A DNA stretch of 64,000 nucleotides, taken from positions 682,001-746,000 of the forward strand of contig CAXXHN010000002.1 of NCBI GenBank assembly GCA_963663735.2, written 5' to 3'. Below are positions 7,967-16,187 of the stretch, piece after piece. The notes beneath the pieces were generated by a model. The model was given only the letters and a program-made list of their open reading frames with translations. It did no database searches and had not been told where the DNA came from. Source of the DNA: G963663735 sp963663735 (lineage in GTDB: Bacteria > Acidobacteriota > UBA6911 > RPQK01 > JAPXNP01). Made by a program: the position numbers and the translations under genes. The first letter of the stretch is position 1. Each line of letters begins with the position of its first letter.

Positions 7967-9388
7967 ATGGCTGATTATGATGTTGCAGTAATAGGTCTTG
8001 GTGTCATGGGAAGGAACCTGGCCCTGAATATGGAAAGAAACGGTTATGGTGTTGTAGGCTTTGATCTTTCCCAGGAGAAAAGAGAAGATTTCCGCCGCAA
8101 TACTGCCGGGAAAAAAGCTATGACGGCCTCTTCCCTGCGGGAAGTGGCAGATAACCTGAGGACCCCGCGAAAAGCATTCCTGCTGGTTCCGGCCGGAGAC
8201 CCGGTAGATGCCGTAATACGGGAACTCCTGGGAGTTTTCGAAGCAAATGACATCATAATTGACGGAGGCAATTCTTTTTTTAAGGATACAGCCCGCCGTT
8301 TCAACGAAATCCAGTCTGCCGGCCTCAGGTTTATCGGTACCGGGGTCAGCGGAGGTGAAGAGGGCGCCCTGTGGGGCCCGGCCATTATGCCGGGAGGTTC
8401 TCCTGAAGCCTGGGAGGAAGTAAGGGAAATGCTGCAGGCCATCTCGGCCAAGGCAGATGACGGAACACCCTGCTGCCAATGGATAGGCAAAGGCGGAGCC
8501 GGACATTTTGTGAAAATGGTCCACAACGGCATCGAATATGGCGACATGCAGATGATATGCGAAGCCTATTTCCTGATGGAGCAGGCTCTTGGAATGACCC
8601 CAGCTGAAATGCACCAGGTTTTTGTTGAATGGAACCAGGGAGAACTGAAAAGCTACCTGGTTGAAATCACCGGGCACATCCTGGCCAATACTGATCCGGA
8701 AACAGGGAAGCCGATGGTAGATGTAATCCTGGATACCGCCGGCCAGAAGGGCACCGGAAAATGGACCAGCCAGATTGCCCTGGATCTGGGCATCCCCGCT
8801 CCCACTATTGCTGAAGCTGTTTTCGCCAGAACCCTGAGTGCCATCAAGGAGGAAAGGGTCAAGGCCTCATCTATCCTCAAAGGTCCTGAAAAACAAGTTG
8901 AAAATGGAGACCGAAAGGAAATGGTCGAGCTTATCCGCAAGGCCCTGTATATTTCAAAAATATGTTCCTATGCCCAGGGCTTCCAGATGATGCGGGCGGC
9001 TTCTGAAGAGTTTGGATTCGATCTGGACTTCGGCAGTATCGCGTCCATCTGGAGGGAAGGGTGCATCATCCGGGCAGCTTTCCTGAACGACATTAAAGCT
9101 GCTTTCGATAAAAATCCGAAGCTTGATAACCTGCTTCTGGATCCATATTTCAGCAAAGCTGTTACGGAGAATCAGGACGCCTGGAGAAAAGTTGTCACTT
9201 TCGCCGTGGAGAGGGGCATCCCTGTTCCGGCATTCAGCAGCGCGCTTTCCTATTTTGACAGCTACCGCAGTTCCAGGCTTCCGGCTAACCTGCTGCAGGG
9301 GCAGCGAGATTTCTTCGGAGCCCATACCTATGAAAGGATCGACCGTCCGCGCAAGGAGTTTTTCCATACCGAGTGGAAGACTTTTTAA
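7967..9388 (+). CDS. gnd: 6-phosphogluconate dehydrogenase, decarboxylating
   Basis: The enzyme oxidises 6-phosphogluconate with NADP+ to ribulose 5-phosphate and CO2. The N-terminal Rossmann motif GLGVMGRNLA is at residues 10-19, IIDGGNSFFKDT near residue 98, GTGVSGGEEGALWGP near 124, and the catalytic KMVHNGIEYGDMQ near 183. The all-helical C-terminal domain is complete and ILDTAGQKGTGKWT is present. Its 473 residues match long-chain Gnd. The ATG at 7967 has GGAG seven bases upstream and removes an unsupported 11-residue extension. It is followed after 47 bases by a phosphofructokinase, so the pair is probably co-transcribed. Confidence 0.97.
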   Translation: MADYDVAVIGLGVMGRNLALNMERNGYGVVGFDLSQEKREDFRRNTAGKKAMTASSLREVADNLRTPRKAFLLVPAGDPVDAVIRELLGVFEANDIIIDGGNSFFKDTARRFNEIQSAGLRFIGTGVSGGEEGALWGPAIMPGGSPEAWEEVREMLQAISAKADDGTPCCQWIGKGGAGHFVKMVHNGIEYGDMQMICEAYFLMEQALGMTPAEMHQVFVEWNQGELKSYLVEITGHILANTDPETGKPMVDVILDTAGQKGTGKWTSQIALDLGIPAPTIAEAVFARTLSAIKEERVKASSILKGPEKQVENGDRKEMVELIRKALYISKICSYAQGFQMMRAASEEFGFDLDFGSIASIWREGCIIRAAFLNDIKAAFDKNPKLDNLLLDPYFSKAVTENQDAWRKVVTFAVERGIPVPAFSSALSYFDSYRSSRLPANLLQGQRDFFGAHTYERIDRPRKEFFHTEWKTF

Positions 9389-9435
9389 GCTCTGCCTGAA
9401 CTGAAAATTATTATTGAATCAAAATGGTGAATTGA

Positions 9436-10731
9436 ATGTCCAAGGTAAAAAATGTAGTGATCGCCCAGTCCGGTGGCCCGTCCCCGGTAATCAATAATTC
9501 CCTGCGGGGTGTCATCGACGCTTGTTTGGAGCATCCCGATGAGTTTGGTACCATCTATGGCGGATACCATGGAATTGAGGGAATCCTCAAGGAGGATCTC
9601 CTGGATATATCCGCCCAGAGCCTGGAAGAAATAGCGTTATTGAGAAACACACCGGCTGCCGGGGCCATCGGAACCTGCCGCTATAAAATCAAGACTGATC
9701 AACAGGAAGATTTCGACCGGGTGATTGAGGTTTTTAAAGCCCACAATATAGGTTACTTTTTCTACACCGGAGGCAATGACTCCATGGACACTGCCGCCAA
9801 GGTAGCTGAACTGGCCTCTGTAAAAGGGCTGGACCTGGTAGCGACCGGAGTAGCCAAAACCATTGACAATGACGTGGGAGACGCTGAATTCAGGCTGGTG
9901 GATCATACTCCCGGTTATGGAAGCGTGGCTCGTTACTGGGCGCTGAACATCCAGAACCTGAACCAGGAGAATATGGGGGCATGCCCCTCGGATCCGGTAC
10001 TGGTGACCCAGGTAATGGGCCGGAAAATTGGATTCATACCTGCCGCCGTGCGCTTGGGCGATCCCGATCGTGAAATGCCTCTCCAGATATATATGCCTGA
10101 GTCAGGACTGAACATCGAAGAGCTGGCCGATAATGTAAACGAAGAACTGCTTCGTCGGGGCAGGGTACTGGTGGTCCTCAGTGAAGGGTTCGATGTCGGA
10201 GATCTGGGCGCTCTGAAAGATTCTTTCGGGCACGTGGAATTCAGCTCCAGTGCCTCAACCGCCCAGCAGCTGGTAGTAAACTATCTTAACAAGGTCGGCC
10301 TGAAAGCCCGCGGCGCGGCCCGGGGCCAGGTTTCGGGAACCGACCAGCGAGATACTTCGGTTTTTGCTTCCTCCGTGGATCTGGATGAAGCTTATAAAGT
10401 AGGGCGTAATGCCGTGGAAATCGCCCTTAAAAACGGATCAGGATACATGTCCACTATTATCCGCAGGCCCGGGAGCATCTATTCTGTAAACTACGACAGG
10501 GTTCTCTTGTCTGAAGTGGCCAATTCAGAACGGGAATTTCCGCGTGAGTGGATTTCTGAAAACCGTATAGATGTGACCGATGATTTTGTAGCCTATGCCA
10601 AACCTTTGATAGGTGAGGATTGGGTCTCGGTCCCGCTCGTTGACGGGATCCAGCGATTCACTAGGTTTGATCCGATATTCGAAGATAAAAAGCTCCCGGA
10701 ATATGTCCCACAGACAGCACGAAAAAAATAG
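9436..10731 (+). CDS. pfp: 6-phosphofructokinase, predicted pyrophosphate-dependent
   Basis: This enzyme interconverts fructose 6-phosphate and fructose 1,6-bisphosphate. The nucleotide loop reads TGGNDSMDT (about residue 112), with Asp where ATP enzymes have Gly104 of E. coli PfkA. The catalytic stretch reads AKTIDND (about 142), with Lys where ATP enzymes have Gly124. Both changes are known to mark PPi-dependent enzymes. VMGRKIGFIPAA holds the substrate-binding MGR. The 431 residues fit the long PPi-PFK clades. PPi use would make the step reversible. It lies 47 bases after gnd on the same strand. Phosphoryl-donor choice is inferred, not tested. Confidence 0.93.
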   Translation: MSKVKNVVIAQSGGPSPVINNSLRGVIDACLEHPDEFGTIYGGYHGIEGILKEDLLDISAQSLEEIALLRNTPAAGAIGTCRYKIKTDQQEDFDRVIEVFKAHNIGYFFYTGGNDSMDTAAKVAELASVKGLDLVATGVAKTIDNDVGDAEFRLVDHTPGYGSVARYWALNIQNLNQENMGACPSDPVLVTQVMGRKIGFIPAAVRLGDPDREMPLQIYMPESGLNIEELADNVNEELLRRGRVLVVLSEGFDVGDLGALKDSFGHVEFSSSASTAQQLVVNYLNKVGLKARGAARGQVSGTDQRDTSVFASSVDLDEAYKVGRNAVEIALKNGSGYMSTIIRRPGSIYSVNYDRVLLSEVANSEREFPREWISENRIDVTDDFVAYAKPLIGEDWVSVPLVDGIQRFTRFDPIFEDKKLPEYVPQTARKK

Positions 10732-10823
10732 TTACTACGCATTCCGGGTGCCGATGCGACATTTTTAAAAAAACTGAAGACTGAAATGAAAGTAATCCTG
10801 AAGAGAGCGAAAGGAAAAGTAAT

Positions 10824-11720
10824 ATGAGTTCCGATCCCCAGGCTGAATTAAGAGACATGCAGCCGAAGCATAAATATTTGATTGCCATTGATTCTGATGG
10901 TTGCGCCTTTGATACCATGGAGATCAAACACAAGGAGTGTTTTATCCCCAATATCATAAAATACTGGAAGCTGCAGCCCGTTTCCAAGTATGCCCGGGCC
11001 GCGGCAGAGTTTGTTAACCTTTACTCCAAGTGGAGGGGTATCAACCGTTTCCCGGCCCTGATCATGGTATTTGATCTTTTGAAGGACTGGCCTGAAGTAA
11101 CCCGGCGCGGACTTCATATACCTGACTCACTTGCCTTGCGCAACTGGATTGAAACTGAAACCAAACTCGGAAATCCGGCACTCAAGGCCAAGGTGGAAGC
11201 TACAGGTAACGGGGTATTGCGGAATGCCCTTGATTGGAGCGTCGCGGTGAACAATTCAATTGAGGATATCGTACACGGAGTTCCCCCGTTTCCCTTTGTC
11301 AGGGAAAGCCTGGTAAAGTTATCTGACTGGGCCGATATCATAGTCTGCTCCGCCACGCCGATCGAAGCGCTTAAACGGGAATGGGAAGAACACGACATTG
11401 CCAAGTACGTAAGGGTCATCGCCGGGCAGGAAAATGGGAGCAAGGCCGAACATATCAAGCTGGCTTCCGCGGGTAAATATGAGAAGGATAAGATCCTGAT
11501 GATGGGTGACGCCCCTGGAGACCGGCGCGCCGCCCAGGCCAATGAAGCCAGATTCTACCCGATCAATCCTGGCGAAGAAGAGAAATCATGGGAAGTATTC
11601 CTTAACGAGGCTGCCGAAAGATTTAAAAACGGAGAATATTCTGACGAGTACGCCTCAGCCCTCAACGATGAGTTTGAGAGGCACCTGCCGGATACTCCTC
11701 CCTGGAAGAAACAGGTGTAG
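10824..11720 (+). CDS. HAD-family hydrolase
   Basis: The 298-residue soluble protein has HAD motif I as AIDSDGCAFDT (about residues 17-27), motif II in VCSATP (about 174) and motif IV as LMMGDAPGDRRAA (about 229). An unusually long helical cap lies between motifs I and II (about residues 30-165). The DSDGC variant and the large cap set it apart from common phosphatases such as Gph. The substrate is unknown. AAAGGA lies eight bases before the ATG. It is 92 bases downstream of the phosphofructokinase, so it could be the last gene of that unit. Confidence 0.8.
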   Translation: MSSDPQAELRDMQPKHKYLIAIDSDGCAFDTMEIKHKECFIPNIIKYWKLQPVSKYARAAAEFVNLYSKWRGINRFPALIMVFDLLKDWPEVTRRGLHIPDSLALRNWIETETKLGNPALKAKVEATGNGVLRNALDWSVAVNNSIEDIVHGVPPFPFVRESLVKLSDWADIIVCSATPIEALKREWEEHDIAKYVRVIAGQENGSKAEHIKLASAGKYEKDKILMMGDAPGDRRAAQANEARFYPINPGEEEKSWEVFLNEAAERFKNGEYSDEYASALNDEFERHLPDTPPWKKQV

Positions 11721-11735
11721 CTGGAGGTACGACTG

Positions 11736-11759
11736 AAGCTGGAGCGAAAGCTCCAGCTT
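11736..11759. terminator. terminator hairpin with GAAA tetraloop
   Basis: A perfect 10-bp stem AAGCTGGAGC/GCTCCAGCTT closed by GAAA lies just after the HAD gene and before the end of the convergent methyltransferase gene. Short T and A tracts flank it. Confidence 0.75.
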
Positions 11760-11782
11760 TCCCATGATCCGGCGGCATCAGA

Positions 11783-12487
11783 TCAACCTTGAGGTTTCCT
11801 CGCAAACACGTAAGCCCTCCGGCTTTCATACTCCACCTCAGGGTAGGGCTCTCTCTCGATGATTTCGATTTCCCTGAAGCCGGTCTTTTCCAGGCAGCCT
11901 GAAATAAAATCAGTGGAGAAAAACATGAAATCCACATCGATTTTTTTACCGAGATACTCTTCCAGGTGAATTGTCTCATCCCCGATGTGAAAGGTGAGAA
12001 GAAATAATCCTCCTGGCTGTAATACTCGATATATTTGCCGGACGGCTGTTTCCAGCTGGTCTTTGGTGAAATGAACAATGGCATAGAAGGAAACTATCCC
12101 GGCTATGGAGCTGTCAGGAAAATCTAGATCCAGCATATTACCCCTGCTGAAAGATATCTCAGGATAGTTTTTTTTCGCTTCTGCCACTGTTTTTTCAGAC
12201 AGGTCCAGGCCTGATATTTTTATTCCCAGGTCATGCAGATATTTTGTGGTTTGTCCAGGTCCGCAGCCCAGGTCCCAGACCGGTTTTTTATCTCCGATTT
12301 CCCTGGCGAACCTGCGGAGCACTTCCTGGTCCTTCGGTTTTTTTTCATGTTCAGCGAAAAACTCTTCCGAGTACTCCCGGGCTACCGTATCGTAAGCCTT
12401 TTCTATCCTGGATATATCCTGACCCTTTTTTGGGGACTCGCCTTCAGGTTTATTTGAGGGGCATAGATTCAAGAATGTAAAACTCAT
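11783..12487 (-). CDS. class I SAM-dependent methyltransferase
   Basis: The 234-residue protein has the Rossmann SAM-binding motif I as VWDLGCGPGQTT (about residues 69-80), the acidic strand-2 end GLDLSEK near 93, and GNMLDLDFPD and GGLFLLTFH later. It resembles ubiquinone/menaquinone-biosynthesis-like small-molecule methyltransferases of the methyltransf_11/25 type. The substrate is unknown. Its start is 4 bases after the phosphopantetheinyl transferase stop, and the GGAG used for ribosome binding lies inside the last codons of that gene. The two are therefore translationally coupled. Confidence 0.87.
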   Translation of the reverse strand: MSFTFLNLCPSNKPEGESPKKGQDISRIEKAYDTVAREYSEEFFAEHEKKPKDQEVLRRFAREIGDKKPVWDLGCGPGQTTKYLHDLGIKISGLDLSEKTVAEAKKNYPEISFSRGNMLDLDFPDSSIAGIVSFYAIVHFTKDQLETAVRQIYRVLQPGGLFLLTFHIGDETIHLEEYLGKKIDVDFMFFSTDFISGCLEKTGFREIEIIEREPYPEVEYESRRAYVFARKPQG

Positions 12488-12490
12488 GGC

Positions 12491-13201
12491 TCAGATCTCC
12501 ATTATCGCGATGCAGCAGCCCTGCCACTCGGCATATGATCCTGGATAGAGCTGTCCCGGCATCGGACTCTCCAGGTCTTTCAACACCTTAATAGTAAAAC
12601 GGTTATCCTCGCTGGGGGCTACTTCGGCATCATGGAAGTCCAGCCACAATCCTGTCAGCGGGTGCTGGAGCTTGAAAAAGGCTTCCTTGGCCGAAAACAT
12701 GGCCGTGGCTGCGCTATCGGCTTCACTTTGGCCCAAGGTGCCCAGGAAGGTACTTTCTCTTTCAGTGAAGATTCTCGGCCAGAGGTGAGGTTTGACCCTG
12801 CCCAGCTGTTCTATGTCTGCACCCAGGGATAGAGATGTGGAGGAGCTTCCCCTCCTGTATCTTGCCATGCCGCCGGATTGGCTGACCAGCACCAGGCAGT
12901 AGTTACTGCAGTGGCTGATCGTGCCGACACAGCCTTCCGGCCATACCGGTTCTCTCTTCTCACCCATCAGGATTGGCCCAGGCTTAATCCCCAGTTCCAT
13001 TAAACATTTTCTTGCGGCAGTGCGTCCTGAACGGAATTCCCTTTCCCTTTTTAGAATCGCCTTTTCAAGGAGGGATTCTTCCATGGCATATAAATGCCCT
13101 TGCAAATTGTCTATCGAGTCTAGAGTGACAGAGACGTGTTTGCCAAGCCTTGCGGCCAGCCACGCGGTCATTTCTGAAACAGGCGCGTTTTTAAGATTCA
13201 T
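12491..13201 (-). CDS. 4'-phosphopantetheinyl transferase, EntD/Sfp type
   Basis: The enzyme moves phosphopantetheine from CoA to a carrier protein serine. The 236-residue protein has the EntD-like blocks in order: SGRTAARKCLMELG (about residue 57), PVWPEGCVGTISHC (about 84), the Mg-binding GADIEQLGR (about 127) and FSAKEAFFKLQHP (about 168). The acidic and Lys residues expected for Mg and CoA binding are present. No carrier protein, NRPS or PKS gene is in the window, so it must act elsewhere. A glycine-poor SGGMARYRRGSSSTS insert precedes the Mg site. Confidence 0.9.
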   Translation of the reverse strand: MNLKNAPVSEMTAWLAARLGKHVSVTLDSIDNLQGHLYAMEESLLEKAILKREREFRSGRTAARKCLMELGIKPGPILMGEKREPVWPEGCVGTISHCSNYCLVLVSQSGGMARYRRGSSSTSLSLGADIEQLGRVKPHLWPRIFTERESTFLGTLGQSEADSAATAMFSAKEAFFKLQHPLTGLWLDFHDAEVAPSEDNRFTIKVLKDLESPMPGQLYPGSYAEWQGCCIAIMEI

Positions 13202-13220
13202 AACTCAAGCATAAATAGTA

Positions 13221-13247
13221 GCAGGTCGCAGGTAGCAAGTTACAGGT
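13221..13247 (+). repeat. degenerate 7-bp tandem repeat (GCAGGTN)
   Basis: Four degenerate copies of a seven-base unit (GCAGGTC, GCAGGTA, GCAAGTT, ACAGGTT) lie in the 106-base spacer between the phosphopantetheinyl transferase and tryptophanase-like genes. The unit is the reverse complement of the repeat at 30699-30740. Confidence 0.6.
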
Positions 13248-13307
13248 TTAATATTGCCTTCATCTCTCAAATAACTTTAGGGTATCGTTACCTAATATTC
13301 GATCAAT

Positions 13308-14681
13308 TCACGGGATCCGTTCGAAGTGGCAGGTGAAGTGCCGCAAGTATTCCGGCTGGTATGAAATTCGGTATCCCGGGATATCAGCTTTATTCTTCCA
13401 GACTGTCTCAATGACTTCCAGCAGGTAATCAAAATGACTCTGGGTGTACACCCGTCTCGGAAATGCCAGCCTAACCAGTTCCAAAGGTGAGGGGAGTTCT
13501 TTTCCGTTGCTGTCGAATTTCCCAAACATAACGCTTCCCAACTCAACTCCCCGAACACCTCCTTCCAGGTAAAGGGCGTTGACTATACCTATGCCAGGGT
13601 ATTGAAGAGCATCCATTTCAGGCAGGATTTTTTTAGCATCCAGAAATACCGCGTGGCCTCCCTCGGGCCGAACGATTGGAATTTCCATTTTTTCCAGTCG
13701 CGCACTTAAATACTTGATTGTTGCATGCCTGTAAATCTGGTAATCCATCTCCAGCGCTTCAACAAGTCCGACAGCAATGGCTTCGAGATCCCGTCCAGCC
13801 AGCCCTCCATAGGTTGGAAATCCCTCCCTCAGGATCAGGAGATTTCTGAATTTTTCAGCCCATTTGTCACTGTTGCAGATGAGGAACCCACCGATATTGG
13901 CAAGCCCGTCTTTCTTGCAGCTCATGGTTGCGGCATCAGCATAGGAAAACATCTCCCTGGCGATTTCAGGCAAGGATTTATCCTGGTAACCAGGTTCCCT
14001 TTCATGGATGAAGAACGCGTTCTCCGCAAAACGGCACGCGTCAATTACCAGGGGAATATCATATTCATCAAGGATGTTTTTGATACCCCTGATATTATCC
14101 ATGGAGACCGGCTGCCCTCCACCGGTGTTGTTGGTGACAGTGATCATGCAGAACGGAATGTTTCCTCTCCCGTGTTCTGCGATGCAGCGCTTAAGTTTTT
14201 CAAGGTCCATGTTGCCCTTGAAAGGAGAGACCTTCCCAGTGTCAAGGCCATCAGCGCAAAGCAGATTTTCAGCAAAGGCCCCCATGAATTCGATGTTTGC
14301 CCTGGTAGTATCAAAATGGCTGTTGTTGGGAACAACATCTCCTTTTTTAAGAAGCGACTGAGCCAGGATTCCCTCCGCAGCCCGTCCCTGGTGAGTGGGG
14401 AAGACAAAGTTGATCCCAGTAATATCTTTTACTGTTTTCTCGAAATTCTTCCAGGATCTGCTGCCGGCGTAACTTTCATCACCCAGCATCATGGCCGCCC
14501 ACTGTTTTGTGGACATTGCCCCGGTCCCGCTGTCGGTAAGGAGGTCAATGCAGCAATCTTCAGCATCAAGCAGGAAAACATTGTTTTCTGCTTTTTTCAG
14601 AGCTCGGACCCGCTCCTCCCGAGAGGTGATTTTTATTGGCTCAGTTGTCTTGATTCTGAATGGTTCCATGATTGTACGCAT
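13308..14681 (-). CDS. tnaA: beta-eliminating lyase, tryptophanase/tyrosine phenol-lyase family
   Basis: This PLP enzyme of 457 residues aligns end to end with tryptophanase and tyrosine phenol-lyase. The PLP lysine is in MSCKKDGLANIGG (about residue 247), with PTHQGRAAE (about 92), TDSGTGAMS (about 46) and LRHFT at the C-terminus. It has FDTT like tryptophanase, and Leu where tyrosine phenol-lyase has the phenol-binding Arg381, so tryptophan or another amino acid is more likely than tyrosine. Other blocks (TRANIE, SYADAATMSCKK, FPTYGGLAGRD) lean toward tyrosine phenol-lyase. ATG 14681 is preferred because AGGAAGG lies ten bases upstream. Confidence 0.88.
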   Translation of the reverse strand: MRTIMEPFRIKTTEPIKITSREERVRALKKAENNVFLLDAEDCCIDLLTDSGTGAMSTKQWAAMMLGDESYAGSRSWKNFEKTVKDITGINFVFPTHQGRAAEGILAQSLLKKGDVVPNNSHFDTTRANIEFMGAFAENLLCADGLDTGKVSPFKGNMDLEKLKRCIAEHGRGNIPFCMITVTNNTGGGQPVSMDNIRGIKNILDEYDIPLVIDACRFAENAFFIHEREPGYQDKSLPEIAREMFSYADAATMSCKKDGLANIGGFLICNSDKWAEKFRNLLILREGFPTYGGLAGRDLEAIAVGLVEALEMDYQIYRHATIKYLSARLEKMEIPIVRPEGGHAVFLDAKKILPEMDALQYPGIGIVNALYLEGGVRGVELGSVMFGKFDSNGKELPSPLELVRLAFPRRVYTQSHFDYLLEVIETVWKNKADIPGYRISYQPEYLRHFTCHFERIP

Positions 14682-14753
14682 GATCTTCAAGCCTTCCTTT
14701 TATCGCGGGAATTTTCCTTTTAACACCCTGGAAATCAGTATATATTAAGATTC

Positions 14754-16145
14754 ATGAAAATAGACAGGAGAACCTTTATTGGAAGCCTGACCGCTACGGC
14801 CGCCGCCGGGGCCATTAACGGCAAGCCTAACGCGACAGGGAAGGATGTGCCTAATATCCTGGTACTGGTGGCTGACGATGCCGGGTGGGGTGATTTTGGC
14901 TGTTACGGAAACAAAGGTATCAGGACCCCTAATATTGATCAACTGGCTGAGGATGGTTTGCTCTTTGAAAACGCGTTCCTTACTGCTCCCCAGTGCAGCC
15001 CTTCCAGGATAAGTGTTCTCACCGGGTCCTATCCCCATGCTACAGGCGCCGAGGACCTGCACATGCCCCTGCCCGAAGGAACTACTTTTCTCCCGACATG
15101 GCTGAAAAATTCAGGTTACTTCACCGGGCATATGCAAAAGACTCACTACGGGAAAACTGGGGAGAAGCAGTTTGACTGGTATTCGGAAGATGTCAGTGAT
15201 TTTCCCGGGTTTCTCGACAGGTCATCGGGGAAACCTTTTTTTATGTGGACAGGTTTTTCAGATCCCCACCGACCTTATGACCGTTCGACTATTGATCACC
15301 GGAACGATGAGGCTTCAGTGACCGTGCCGGCCCAACTGGTGGATGATGCCGCCACCCGCTCTGACCTGGCGGACTATTACGATGAAATATCCCGAATGGA
15401 CAGTAATATTGGGATGATGCTGGATGCCCTCAAGGATAAAGCAGTTCTTGATAATACCCTCATCATTTTTTTCAGCGACAATGGAAAACCTTTTCCGGGC
15501 GCCAAGGGGACTTTATACGATGCCGGAATAGGAACACCCCTGATTATTAAATGGCCGGGCAGAATCCAGCCTGGGAGCTGTTTCAGCGGCTTGGCCAGTA
15601 CCGTAGACCTGGCTCCGACCATCCTGGAGATTGCCGGGCTGCCCATCCCCGAAACAGTGCAGGGGAAAAGCATGATGGAAACACTCCTGTCCGGGAAAGG
15701 CCCCGGGCGGGAATACGTATTCGCTGAGAGGAACTGGCACGACTGTGATGAACATATGCGCTGCGTGCGCACTAATCGTTTCAAGATGATCCTCAATGCC
15801 TATACGGAACTTCCGTTCGGCAATCCTGCAGATCTGAGCATGTCTCCGTCCTGGTATAGCCTGATGAAGAAAAAGGAAGAAGGATTATTGACGGCAGAAC
15901 AAGCCAGGATTTTTACCGTGCCCCGTCCCGCGGTGGAGTTTTATGAATTGACGATTGATCCTGATGAGTTTACTAACCTGGCCGGGAAAGCGGAGTACGC
16001 CGGAGAAGTTCAGAAGCTGGGAAAGGTACTGGACCAGTGGAAAGCGGAGACCGGAGATTTTCCGCCATGGGAACGGAGAAGGGGAGACCATACCGATCGA
16101 ATTACGGGGTTACATTTCAGTAACGTAATTCCGCCGATGCATTAA
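14754..16145 (+). CDS. exported sulfatase (arylsulfatase S1 family), first of a tandem pair
   Basis: The 463-residue enzyme would hydrolyse sulfate esters outside the cytoplasm. It starts with a twin-arginine leader (DRRTFIGSL). The formylglycine cysteine is Cys81 in CSPSR, so maturation by an anaerobic or FGE-type sulfatase-modifying enzyme is needed; none is in the window. Metal ligands are in VADDAGWGDFG (about 39-49) and FFSDNGKPFPGAKG (about 241). The C-terminal block ends in FPPWERRRGDHTDRITG. It is closely related to the sulfatase at 17598 and followed 42 bases later by a ceramidase-like lipoprotein gene. Confidence 0.93.
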   Translation: MKIDRRTFIGSLTATAAAGAINGKPNATGKDVPNILVLVADDAGWGDFGCYGNKGIRTPNIDQLAEDGLLFENAFLTAPQCSPSRISVLTGSYPHATGAEDLHMPLPEGTTFLPTWLKNSGYFTGHMQKTHYGKTGEKQFDWYSEDVSDFPGFLDRSSGKPFFMWTGFSDPHRPYDRSTIDHRNDEASVTVPAQLVDDAATRSDLADYYDEISRMDSNIGMMLDALKDKAVLDNTLIIFFSDNGKPFPGAKGTLYDAGIGTPLIIKWPGRIQPGSCFSGLASTVDLAPTILEIAGLPIPETVQGKSMMETLLSGKGPGREYVFAERNWHDCDEHMRCVRTNRFKMILNAYTELPFGNPADLSMSPSWYSLMKKKEEGLLTAEQARIFTVPRPAVEFYELTIDPDEFTNLAGKAEYAGEVQKLGKVLDQWKAETGDFPPWERRRGDHTDRITGLHFSNVIPPMH

Positions 16146-16187
16146 CCTGCCGAAGGCCCGCGGATTTAAGATTTTAAAGGAGCATCC

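Noticed and set aside
13725..14723. Long plus-strand frame opposite the tryptophanase-like gene
   Set aside because: It is antisense to a clear PLP enzyme, has no family motif and no ribosome site.
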